A DNA stretch of 6,827 bases from an uncultured Loktanella sp. (GTDB lineage: Bacteria > Pseudomonadota > Alphaproteobacteria > Rhodobacterales > Rhodobacteraceae): contig CAJXTP010000164.1 of assembly GCA_913061335.1 (NCBI GenBank), positions 1 through 6,827 on the forward strand, given 5' to 3'. Position numbers and translations under genes: made by a program. Below the pieces are notes generated by a model, which made no database searches, had not been told where the DNA came from, and saw only the letters and a list, made by a program, of their open reading frames with translations. This document shows, one piece after another, positions 1 through 5,981 of this stretch; position 1 is the first letter of the stretch, and every line of letters starts with the position of its first letter.

Positions 1-1020
1 TTCGGTGTTTAGTTCGTCGAGTTTTGCGGCCATCGCTGTAGCCTCAGTTTTGTTGTCGCTTGCCAACAGTCGTGCGCCAAGGTCGGCTTTGCCGATCCGC
101 CCACCTGCGTTCACGCGGGGCCCAAGCAAGAAGCCAAGGTGGTAGCTGCTGGGGGCCTCGGACATGCCTGCGACGTCGGCGAGCGCTGTAATCCCGATCC
201 GTTGGCGGCGCCCCATCACGGTCAGCCCTTGCCGAACCAGCGCGCGGTTCACCCCAATAAGCGGCGCGACGTCAGCGACGGTGGCAAGTGCGACAAGATC
301 AAGCATGGCCATCAGATCAGGGCCTTTTGCGCCATCGGTTTTCATCTGGCGGTTTGCCTCGACCAGCATCAAAAAGACGACGCCAGCCGCACACAGGTGT
401 CCAAGGTCACCAGATTCGTCCTGCCGGTTCGGGTTGACCACGGCGAGCGCGTTGGGCAGCGTTTCACCGCCCAAGTGGTGGTCGAGAACGATCACATCGG
501 CGGCTGATGCTGCATCAATGGGGCCGTGGGACAGGGTGCCGCAATCGACGCATATGATCAGGTCGTGGTTGGCTGCGAGGGCTGACATGGCGTCGTCGTT
601 TGGTCCGTAGCCTTCATCAATCCGGTCGGGAATATAGAGCGTTGATTGCAGGCCCATGTCGCGCAGCCAGCAGATCAGAAGTGCGGCTGAGCTGCCGCCA
701 TCGACGTCATAATCGGCGAATATTGCGATCTTTTCACGGGCTTTGACGGCCTTTAGGAAACGCGCTGCCGCCTTTTCCATGTCGCGCATGTCGTGCGGGT
801 CTGGCAGCAGGTCGCGCAGGGTCGGCGCAAGGTACGCAGCTGCCCCATCAGCCGTCACGCCGCGTTTCACGAGAGTCCGACAAAGCGGCGTGGGCAGCGC
901 GGTGGCTTGGGCCATTGCCTCGGCGAGCCTGTCTTCCTCGACAGAGGGGCCAACCCAGCGCCGTCCGGTCGCAGAGCTGTCGATATTGAGGAATGCGGGC
1001 TTATTTGGTGTCTGTGTCAT
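1..1020 (-). CDS. recJ: RecJ single-stranded-DNA-specific 5'-3' exonuclease (3' end cut by window edge)
   Basis: The 340 N-terminal residues of a DHH-superfamily nuclease are visible; RecJ proteins are usually near 570-600 residues, so roughly 240 lie beyond the left edge. RecJ degrades single-stranded DNA 5' to 3' in recombinational and mismatch repair, in the cytoplasm, using Mn/Mg. Visible motifs are FADYDVDGG (residues 101-109, metal-binding aspartates 103, 105 and 107), VDCGT (158-162), LDHH (179-182), NPNRQ (196-200), ATVADVAPL (246-254) and GPRVNAGGRIG (300-310). All are in RecJ order with no frame break. The ATG at 1020-1018 is preceded by a weak GGTGG about six bases upstream, and no earlier in-frame start lies in the short gap. 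The gene follows glpX by 51 bases and is probably co-transcribed with it. The identification is very secure; only the missing C-terminal part is unseen. Confidence 0.96.
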   Translation of the reverse strand, partial: MTQTPNKPAFLNIDSSATGRRWVGPSVEEDRLAEAMAQATALPTPLCRTLVKRGVTADGAAAYLAPTLRDLLPDPHDMRDMEKAAARFLKAVKAREKIAIFADYDVDGGSSAALLICWLRDMGLQSTLYIPDRIDEGYGPNDDAMSALAANHDLIICVDCGTLSHGPIDAASAADVIVLDHHLGGETLPNALAVVNPNRQDESGDLGHLCAAGVVFLMLVEANRQMKTDGAKGPDLMAMLDLVALATVADVAPLIGVNRALVRQGLTVMGRRQRIGITALADVAGMSEAPSSYHLGFLLGPRVNAGGRIGKADLGARLLASDNKTEATAMAAKLDELNTE

Positions 1021-1071
1021 TGTGTACCACCATATATGAGGGCGGCTGTATTGCCACGGCCCAAATGTATT

Positions 1072-2034
1072 TTAGACGGGTTTGCGCAAATGCAACCGCC
1101 GCACGGAGCCAGTTTTGGACCGCATCAAGATGGTTTCGACGCTGACAAACCCCGGTTCGCGTTTGATGCCCGCGACAAGTTTGCCGTAGGTGATGCCCGA
1201 AGCCGCGAAGATCACGTCTTGGGTGACCATGTCGTCGCAGCTGTAGATTTTGTCAAAATCGGTGATGCCTGCGCTTCGCGCGCGGCTTTTATCATCTTGG
1301 TTGCGCAACAACAGCCGTCCGATCATTTGACCGCCCATGCATTTGAGCGCGGCTGCGGCAAGCACGCCTTCGGGCGCGCCACCGCTGCCCATGTACATGT
1401 CGATGCCGGTTCTTGCGGTCTCGGCGCAGTGCATAACGCCTGCAACGTCGCCGTCGGTGATCAAGCGGATCGCGGCGCCCGTGCTGCGAATTTCGTCGAT
1501 GATGTTTTCGTGGCGAGGCCGATCAAGGACGCAGACTGTGATGTCGCTTGGGTTGCAGCCTTTGGCTTTTGCCAATGCCTCAATCCGTTCGCGTGTGGAC
1601 ATATCCAGCGACACGACACCGCTGGCATAACCCGGACCGATGGCCAGTTTATCCATGTAAGTGTCGGGCGCGTGCAGCATCGAGCCGCGCGGACCCATGG
1701 CGATGACGGCAAGCGCGTTTGGCATGTCTTTGGCGGTTAGCGTGGTACCTTCAAGCGGGTCGAGGGCGATATCGACATCGGGACCAGTGCCAGAGCCTAC
1801 ATTTTCGCCCAGATACAGCAACGGCGCCTCGTCTTGTTCGCCTTCGCCGATGACCACAACGCCGGAAATATCGAGCGTGTTGAGCTGGCTGTGCATGGCG
1901 GCAACTGCTGCCAGATCGGCTGCTTTTTCGTCGCCTTGCCCGATCAGCGGGGCGCAAGCGATGGCGGCGGTTTCTGACACGCGCGCAAGGTCTAGGGACA
2001 GCGATGGGTCGTTGAAATCAATGGCTTTGGTCAT
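1072..2034 (-). CDS. glpX: Class II fructose-1,6-bisphosphatase (GlpX)
   Basis: This enzyme hydrolyses fructose 1,6-bisphosphate to fructose 6-phosphate and phosphate in gluconeogenesis (and in the Calvin or ribulose monophosphate cycles where present), in the cytoplasm with a divalent metal. The 320-residue product matches the usual GlpX length of about 320-340. Signature segments are IGEGEQDEAP (62-71), DPLEGT (92-97), TDGDVAGV (193-200) and GSGGAPEGV (216-224). By alignment from memory to E. coli GlpX, the metal/catalytic residues Asp33, Glu57, Asp85 and Glu213 correspond to Asp40, Glu64, Asp92 and Glu222, all present. The start ATG has a good Shine-Dalgarno (AAGGA at 2047-2043, eight bases away). 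It sits 39 bases after hom and 51 before recJ on the same strand. Some family members also cleave sedoheptulose 1,7-bisphosphate; the sequence alone does not settle that. Confidence 0.97.
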   Translation of the reverse strand: MTKAIDFNDPSLSLDLARVSETAAIACAPLIGQGDEKAADLAAVAAMHSQLNTLDISGVVVIGEGEQDEAPLLYLGENVGSGTGPDVDIALDPLEGTTLTAKDMPNALAVIAMGPRGSMLHAPDTYMDKLAIGPGYASGVVSLDMSTRERIEALAKAKGCNPSDITVCVLDRPRHENIIDEIRSTGAAIRLITDGDVAGVMHCAETARTGIDMYMGSGGAPEGVLAAAALKCMGGQMIGRLLLRNQDDKSRARSAGITDFDKIYSCDDMVTQDVIFAASGITYGKLVAGIKREPGFVSVETILMRSKTGSVRRLHLRKPV

Positions 2035-2042
2035 GAATACTG

Positions 2043-2047
2043 TCCTT
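2043..2047 (-). promoter_or_regulatory. Ribosome binding site of glpX
   Basis: AAGGA on the minus strand lies eight bases before the glpX ATG. It is the strongest ribosome binding site in the left-hand gene cluster; hom, recJ and the lipoprotein gene have only weak ones. It supports the ATG at 2034-2032 as the true start. Confidence 0.7.
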
Positions 2048-2073
2048 GCAAATTTATGTAACTACCTGCGAGG

Positions 2074-3360
2074 CTAAACTGCCTCGATCCGTATTGCGAC
2101 CGGGTCACCTGAGACCACGGCGGTGGATGCAAAGGCGGCGATCGCCTCTTTTACTGCGGTTTGCGTGGTTTTATGGGTCACAATGAGGACGGGTGCGGTG
2201 GTGTCTTCGTGGTCGTATTGGCGCATCCGGTCGATTGAAATGCCCGCGTCGCCCAAAACAGCCGCGACTTTTGCCAGTGCGCCGGGTTTATCGAGCAATT
2301 GCAGGCGCAAGTAATATGGCGCCGAGATTGCAGCGGTGGCAGCGCGTGCTTTGCGCAGTGTGCTTGCTGGTTGCCCAAAAGTCGACATCCGGCTGCCGCG
2401 TGCAATATCCATGACGTCGCCCATAACAGCAGAGGCTGTTGGCCCCATGCCTGCACCCGGACCGCGCAGGACAATCTGGTCGACGCTGTCGCCTTCAAGC
2501 ACGATCATGTTGGTGCCACCTTGCAGCTGCCCAAGCGGTGAAGTGTCTGGCACAAGACAGGGTGACATGCGTTGTTCAAGACCACGGCCAGTCATCTGTG
2601 CGACGCCGAGCAGTTTGATTTTATAGCCCATATCAGAGGCTTGATTGATGTCGTCGATGGTGATCGAGCCGATGCCTTCGAGCACAACCGCGTCGAAATC
2701 GACCTGCGTGCCAAAGGCGATGGACGCCAACAGCGCCAGTTTATGACCAGCGTCGATGCCGCCGACGTCAAGCTCGGGATCTGCCTCGAGGAAACCAAGT
2801 TGGTTGGCGGCGTCAAAGACCTGTTCATAAGTCATGCCGTCGTTTTCCATGCGGGTCAGGATGTAGTTACACGAACCGTTCATCACGCCCATGACGCGGG
2901 TGATTTCATTGCCTGCAAGCCCTTCGGTCAAGGCTTTTACCACGGGGATGCCACCCGCGACGGCGGCTTCAAACCGGATGACAAGGCCTGCGTCCTCGGC
3001 CGCGATTGCCAAGGCTTGGCCGTGATGCGCAAGCAGGGCTTTGTTGGCGGTTACGACGTCTTTGCCAGATGCGATGGCGGCTTGGGTTGCGTCGCGGGCA
3101 GTGCCTTCGTGGCCGCCCATGACTTCGATGAAGACGTCAATATCGCTCCGCTGTGCCAAATGCACTGGATCGTCTTCCCATGCGTAGCTGGACAAATCGA
3201 CATCGCGATTTTTGGTTTTGGACCGCGCAGAGACCGCGGTGATGACCACGGGACGCCCCGCGCGCAGTGCCAGCAGATCAGCATGTTTCTGGACGATGCG
3301 CACAATGCCCACACCCACGGTTCCAAGGCCAGCAATTCCAAGGCGGAGCGGTTCGGTCAT
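2074..3360 (-). CDS. hom: Homoserine dehydrogenase with C-terminal ACT domain
   Basis: The enzyme reduces L-aspartate 4-semialdehyde to L-homoserine with NAD(P)H, the branch point to threonine, isoleucine and methionine, in the cytoplasm. The 428-residue length is typical of the monofunctional form. The N-terminal Rossmann domain carries GLGTVG (11-16). The central catalytic domain shows TANKALLA (104-111, Lys107), AAVAGGIPVV (132-141), NGSCNYILT (161-169) and the signature around DVGGIDAGHKLALL (198-211), with Asp203 and Lys207 as expected catalytic residues. Residues about 350-428 form an ACT domain (starting near LRLQLLDKPGALA), which in relatives gives feedback inhibition, usually by threonine. 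No aspartokinase domain is fused. The start ATG at 3360 has only a weak upstream GGA. It lies 39 bases after a small lipoprotein gene and 39 before glpX. No threonine leader peptide or attenuator was seen. Confidence 0.97.
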   Translation of the reverse strand: MTEPLRLGIAGLGTVGVGIVRIVQKHADLLALRAGRPVVITAVSARSKTKNRDVDLSSYAWEDDPVHLAQRSDIDVFIEVMGGHEGTARDATQAAIASGKDVVTANKALLAHHGQALAIAAEDAGLVIRFEAAVAGGIPVVKALTEGLAGNEITRVMGVMNGSCNYILTRMENDGMTYEQVFDAANQLGFLEADPELDVGGIDAGHKLALLASIAFGTQVDFDAVVLEGIGSITIDDINQASDMGYKIKLLGVAQMTGRGLEQRMSPCLVPDTSPLGQLQGGTNMIVLEGDSVDQIVLRGPGAGMGPTASAVMGDVMDIARGSRMSTFGQPASTLRKARAATAAISAPYYLRLQLLDKPGALAKVAAVLGDAGISIDRMRQYDHEDTTAPVLIVTHKTTQTAVKEAIAAFASTAVVSGDPVAIRIEAV

Positions 3361-3399
3361 TGTATCAGAATCCAGTGTAAAAGTGGCGTTGAGCAGGGT

Positions 3400-3708
3400 T
3401 TAGCGAATTGCGACAGGCACCGCAACGCCGCGCCGCATGCGGGTCTGGGTGGCGGTGTCGATAATGGGCGCGCGCAGGCGGGCTGCTTTGCTGCGCAGAT
3501 TGGCGATCCGACTGTTGAATGCTGCCACAGATGCGGGCGTGATCTGGCCGTTGGTTTCCAAGTTAGACGCATGGGCGATCAGCGGGCCGAGCGGTTGCAA
3601 GGTTGGATAGGCCGCGTTGCGCGTCGCCGCATCGACGCGTGCGTCGAGGTCTGGGAATGCGGTGCAGGCTCCTGTCGTCGCCAGTGCTAAAATTAAGATA
3701 AATCGCAT
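3400..3708 (-). CDS. Small predicted lipoprotein of unknown function
   Basis: I do not recognise this protein. From the ATG at 3708 it has 102 residues; a GTG two codons upstream (3714) is an alternative start. The N-terminus is a short basic-then-hydrophobic signal (MRFILILALATTGAC), and Cys15 fits the relaxed lipoprotein pattern (Thr-Gly-Ala-Cys), although Thr at -3 is not the best lipobox residue. The mature part would be only about 88 residues, with a predicted amphipathic helix around 60-82 and an arginine-rich tail (MRRGVAVPVAIR). It would sit on the periplasmic side of the inner or the outer membrane. The signal peptide, reading frame and position 39 bases upstream of hom support a real gene. 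Neither start has a convincing ribosome binding site. It may lead the hom-glpX-recJ transcription unit, but a role in amino-acid metabolism is not implied. Confidence 0.75.
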   Translation of the reverse strand: MRFILILALATTGACTAFPDLDARVDAATRNAAYPTLQPLGPLIAHASNLETNGQITPASVAAFNSRIANLRSKAARLRAPIIDTATQTRMRRGVAVPVAIR

Positions 3709-3738
3709 GGCCACCGGCTTTGATTATGGGTTTTTCAC

Positions 3739-3768
3739 ATATTACCCTTGTGGCGTAGGGAAGGGCAA
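3739..3768 (-). promoter_or_regulatory. Candidate promoter for the lipoprotein-hom-glpX-recJ cluster
   Basis: On the minus strand TTGCCC (3768-3763) and TAATAT (3744-3739), each four of six to the sigma-70 consensus, are separated by 18 bases. They would start transcription near 3732, about 24 bases before the lipoprotein ATG. A second -10-like CATAAT lies at 3728-3723 but lacks a matching -35. This is a pattern match only; the gap must hold a promoter if the cluster starts here. Confidence 0.3.
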
Positions 3769-3783
3769 GCCGTGCATCGGGGC

Positions 3784-3812
3784 TTGGCAACTGAACGTTT
3801 GTTCAGTTACAT
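3784..3812 (+). promoter_or_regulatory. Predicted promoter of the TetR-family gene
   Basis: TTGGCA (3784-3789, five of six to TTGACA) and TTACAT (3807-3812, a poor three of six to TATAAT) are separated by exactly 17 bases. A start seven bases past the -10 would be position 3819, the A of the repressor ATG, giving a leaderless message. The perfect inverted repeat fills the spacer between the boxes, which is where a repressor would block RNA polymerase. The geometry is persuasive, but the -10 match is weak. Confidence 0.45.
3789..3808 (+). promoter_or_regulatory. Perfect 8-4-8 inverted repeat, likely operator of the adjacent TetR regulator
   Basis: The half-sites AACTGAAC (3789-3796) and GTTCAGTT (3801-3808) are exact reverse complements around a GTTT spacer. 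Size and symmetry suit a TetR-family dimer, and TGAAC/GTTCA half-sites are common in this family. The repeat ends ten bases before the regulator's start codon and lies between its putative -35 and -10, which predicts autorepression. I saw no second copy of the full repeat in the window, including the gap ahead of the dehydrogenase gene. Other targets, if any, lie elsewhere or are reached by read-through. Confidence 0.75.
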
Positions 3813-3818
3813 AGGCGC

Positions 3819-4406
3819 ATGGCACGCAAACAAGGTTCACATTCGGATATTACTGGCCCGCGGGTCCGCGCGGCGGCGCTGCGTCTTATTGCGGCGCATG
3901 GCTGTGCGGCGGTGTCGATGCGCCAAATTGCGGCAGATGTCGGTGTGCAAGTTGGTGCGCTATACAACTATACCCCTGATAAACAAAGCCTTTTGTTTGA
4001 TCTGATGCGCACGCATATGGATGAATTGCTGGCCGCTTGGGCCGCGCAGGACACCGCAGGAAACGCGATGGACCGGTTAGAACGGTTTACCCAGTTTCAC
4101 ATCCGGTTTCATTTGCCGCGCACTGATCAGGTTTTTGTGTCCTACATGGAATTGCGCAATCTGACGCCTGATAATTTTGCCGCGATTGAGGCACTACGTC
4201 ACGTTTACGAGGATGCGTTGCAAGATATTTTGCGTGCAGGTGAGGCTGAGGGCGTGTTTGCCATGGCCGATACCCGTGTTGCGACGATGGCATTGATTGC
4301 CTTGTTGACTGGCATGAACAATTGGTACCGCGCGGGTGGCCGCCTAAGTATCGCGCAGATTGAGGCGATTTATTGGGATATGGTCCGGAAATCTGTCGCC
4401 GCATAG
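3819..4406 (+). CDS. TetR/AcrR-family transcriptional regulator
   Basis: A 195-residue DNA-binding repressor of typical TetR length. The N-terminal helix-turn-helix domain covers about residues 13-62, with the recognition region in SMRQIAADVGVQVGALYNY (33-51) followed by the conserved KQSLLFDLM. The C-terminal ligand domain (about 84-194) contains ELRNLTPDNF, EAEGVF and NWYRAGGRLS. It resembles from memory the C-terminal domain of KstR2-like and related TetR proteins, several of which sense acyl-CoA thioesters; the actual ligand is unknown. The ATG is the first possible in-frame start after a stop at 3792. The only nearby purine run (AGG, three bases away) is too close for normal ribosome binding, consistent with a leaderless message. 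A perfect inverted repeat directly upstream suggests autorepression. The dehydrogenase gene begins 78 bases downstream on the same strand and is a possible target through read-through. Confidence 0.93.
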   Translation: MARKQGSHSDITGPRVRAAALRLIAAHGCAAVSMRQIAADVGVQVGALYNYTPDKQSLLFDLMRTHMDELLAAWAAQDTAGNAMDRLERFTQFHIRFHLPRTDQVFVSYMELRNLTPDNFAAIEALRHVYEDALQDILRAGEAEGVFAMADTRVATMALIALLTGMNNWYRAGGRLSIAQIEAIYWDMVRKSVAA

Positions 4407-4484
4407 TGATGTGTCGTTTTCGGAAAAGACATGTCGCCCCCGTTCCTTAGCGTCTGACAAAACAGGCAAGTAGGAACGCATATT

Positions 4485-5459
4485 ATGAAAATCGGATTTG
4501 TTGGACTTGGGAATGTGGGCGCAAAGCTTGCGGGGAGTCTTTTGCGCAATGGGCATGATCTTTATGTGCATGATCTGAATGCTGATTTTGTGTCCGATTT
4601 TATTAATCGCGGTGCAAAGGACGGGAAAAGCCCTGCTGAATTGATGCGTACATGTGAAACGGTGATCACATGTTTGCCAAGCCCGCAGGCTTGCAGTGCC
4701 GTTGTGACCGCGATGCTGGACGAGATTAAGCCCGGTAAAATCTGGATGGAAATGTCGACGACCGATGCCAGTGAGGTGTCGCGACTGGCTGCGATTGTGA
4801 TCGCCAAGGGTGGTGCAGCGGTTGATTGTCCGGTGTCTGGTGGCTGTCACCGCGCCGATACCGGTAACATCAGTATTTTTGCAGGCTGCGAACGCGATAC
4901 GTTTGATCGGGTGTTGCCGCTTTTGACCACGTTGGGCCGCCGCGTTTTGCACACGGGGCCTGTTGGATCTGCATCGACGTTAAAGGTTGCCACGAATTAC
5001 TTGGCCACGACCAACTTGTTGTCGGTGTGCGAAGCATTGGTCACGATGAAAGCGGCTGGCATGGATATGGCCGTCACTTATGAGGCGTTCAAGATTAGTT
5101 CTGGCACCAGTTTCGTGCATGAAACCGAAAGTCAGGTGATCTTGAACGGGTCGCGCAATGTCACGTTCACGATGGATTTGGTGAAAAAGGACATTGGCTT
5201 GTTCCAGCAAATTGCCGAGGATCACGGTGTGCCGCTGGAAATTAGCCCGCTGATTGTGTCAATTTTTGAGGATGGGATTAAACGGTATGGTCCGCGTGCC
5301 CAATCGGATGAGATCATTCGCCGTTTGGAAGAGCCGACCGGTTTGGACATCCGCGCATCTGGTTTTCCCGCCGATTTGACGGACGATGAACCTGAGGAAG
5401 CGGGTTACGAGGTGATCCCAAACAGTGTAGGTCTGGTCTTGGGGCGGCTGCAAGGCTAG
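4485..5459 (+). CDS. NAD(P)-dependent beta-hydroxyacid dehydrogenase (3-hydroxyisobutyrate dehydrogenase family)
   Basis: The family oxidises 3-hydroxyacids (3-hydroxyisobutyrate, tartronate semialdehyde/glycerate, sulfolactaldehyde and others) with NAD(P) in the cytoplasm; the substrate here is not identifiable. The Rossmann domain starts with GFVGLGNVG (4-12). The substrate loop is DCPVSGG (114-120), where the usual form is DAPVSGG. The catalytic-lysine segment is GSASTLKVATN (161-171, Lys167 and Asn171), and the later KKDIGLF (234-240) matches the family KD motif. Two features are atypical. The residues after SGG read CHRADTGN instead of the usual glycine/alanine-rich GA..G stretch. The 324-residue protein also exceeds the usual 290-300, with a tail from about residue 286 that includes an acidic DDEPEE. 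The start has AGGA nine bases upstream. It follows the TetR gene by 78 bases and precedes a membrane-protein gene by 30, suggesting co-expression. Confidence 0.88.
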   Translation: MKIGFVGLGNVGAKLAGSLLRNGHDLYVHDLNADFVSDFINRGAKDGKSPAELMRTCETVITCLPSPQACSAVVTAMLDEIKPGKIWMEMSTTDASEVSRLAAIVIAKGGAAVDCPVSGGCHRADTGNISIFAGCERDTFDRVLPLLTTLGRRVLHTGPVGSASTLKVATNYLATTNLLSVCEALVTMKAAGMDMAVTYEAFKISSGTSFVHETESQVILNGSRNVTFTMDLVKKDIGLFQQIAEDHGVPLEISPLIVSIFEDGIKRYGPRAQSDEIIRRLEEPTGLDIRASGFPADLTDDEPEEAGYEVIPNSVGLVLGRLQG

Positions 5460-5475
5460 GCATGCGCGACCCAAA

Positions 5476-5481
5476 AAGGAG
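5476..5481 (+). promoter_or_regulatory. Strong ribosome binding site of the small membrane protein gene
   Basis: AAGGAG lies eight bases before the ATG at 5490, and a second ATG follows directly at 5493. The spacing slightly favours the first. It is the best Shine-Dalgarno match seen in the window and lies in the 30-base gap after the dehydrogenase stop, supporting a real gene translated from a shared message. Confidence 0.7.
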
Positions 5482-5489
5482 CCGCCTCT

Positions 5490-5981
5490 ATGATGTTTGA
5501 CCCTGATGAAAACGGCGTTTACGCCAGTTTTGGCGCATCTGGCCCGCGCCGCATGTTTGCTTGTGGCGTATTGTACGGGCTTGGCGCGTTGCTGATATAT
5601 GTCGCGTTGGCCCGTCCTCCTGAGCCGTTTTGGCTGGCTTTCTTGCTGGCGCTTGGTGCTGGATCGCTTTGGATTGGGGAGCGGCTGCGCCGTGCGACCA
5701 AGATTGAGATTGAGCTGACGGACACGCAGGTGCGTGACAGTACGGGCCGCGTTTTGGCCGAATTGGCTGATGTTATCAGTGTGGAGCGCGGTGCCTTTGC
5801 GCTAAAACCTTCGAACGGGTTCACGCTTGTATTGCGCAAACGTGCGCCGCGCGCTTGGGTGCCTGGTATGTGGTGGCGCATGGGTAATCGCGTTGGCGTT
5901 GGGGGCACAACGCCCGCAGGTCCGGCCAAGTTCATGGCCGAACAGGTTGCATTGCGGATCGCAACCCGCGACGCAGATTAG
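5490..5981 (+). CDS. Conserved-looking small membrane protein of unknown function
   Basis: I do not recognise a named family. The 163-residue protein has a hydrophilic N-terminus, two hydrophobic segments (about 23-41 and 46-64) joined by a short ARPPEP turn, then a soluble domain of about 100 residues. That domain begins KIEIELTDTQVRDSTGRVL and looks like alternating beta strands ending in a helix (GPAKFMAEQVALRIA, 144-158). The layout recalls bacterial PH-like membrane proteins (two helices plus a small beta domain), but this is only an analogy. The positive-inside rule is ambiguous; RRAT after the second helix suggests the C-terminal domain is cytoplasmic. A strong AAGGAG precedes it, and it follows the dehydrogenase gene by 30 bases, so it is probably co-transcribed. 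Its stop codon overlaps that of the converging pseudopilin gene. Confidence 0.82.
   Translation: MMFDPDENGVYASFGASGPRRMFACGVLYGLGALLIYVALARPPEPFWLAFLLALGAGSLWIGERLRRATKIEIELTDTQVRDSTGRVLAELADVISVERGAFALKPSNGFTLVLRKRAPRAWVPGMWWRMGNRVGVGGTTPAGPAKFMAEQVALRIATRDAD

Noticed and set aside
793..1740. A 315-codon open frame on the plus strand across recJ and glpX
   Set aside because: It spans the boundary of two clear minus-strand genes, shows no domain and has no ribosome binding site, so it is a shadow.
2572..3690. A 372-codon open frame on the plus strand opposite hom and the lipoprotein gene
   Set aside because: It is antisense to hom, whose full motif set is intact. The translation is rich in Cys, His and Asp with no recognisable domain, as expected from a shadow frame.
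3709..3714. GTG at 3714 as start of the small lipoprotein gene
   Set aside because: It adds only Met-Ala before the ATG and has no better ribosome binding site. The ATG gives a cleaner signal peptide. The choice is not certain.
4411..4432. Hairpin after the TetR stop (GTGTC, bulged G, TTTT, CGG loop, AAAA, GACAT) as a terminator
   Set aside because: The stem is AT-rich in its upper half, contains a bulge and a three-base loop, and is followed by GTCGCCCCC rather than a T-run. It does not meet the usual form of an intrinsic terminator, though weak attenuation is possible.
4454..4484. CTGACA (4454-4459) with an AT-rich CATATT near the dehydrogenase start as a separate promoter
   Set aside because: The spacing would be 19 bases and transcription would begin inside the coding region, removing the good AGGA ribosome binding site.
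4344..4952. A 202-codon minus-strand frame over the end of the TetR gene and the start of the dehydrogenase gene
   Set aside because: It crosses two well-supported plus-strand genes and has low-complexity, motif-free composition.
4485..5459. Assigning the dehydrogenase as mmsB of valine degradation
   Set aside because: The substrate loop and length differ from standard 3-hydroxyisobutyrate dehydrogenases, and no valine-degradation partner gene is in the window.
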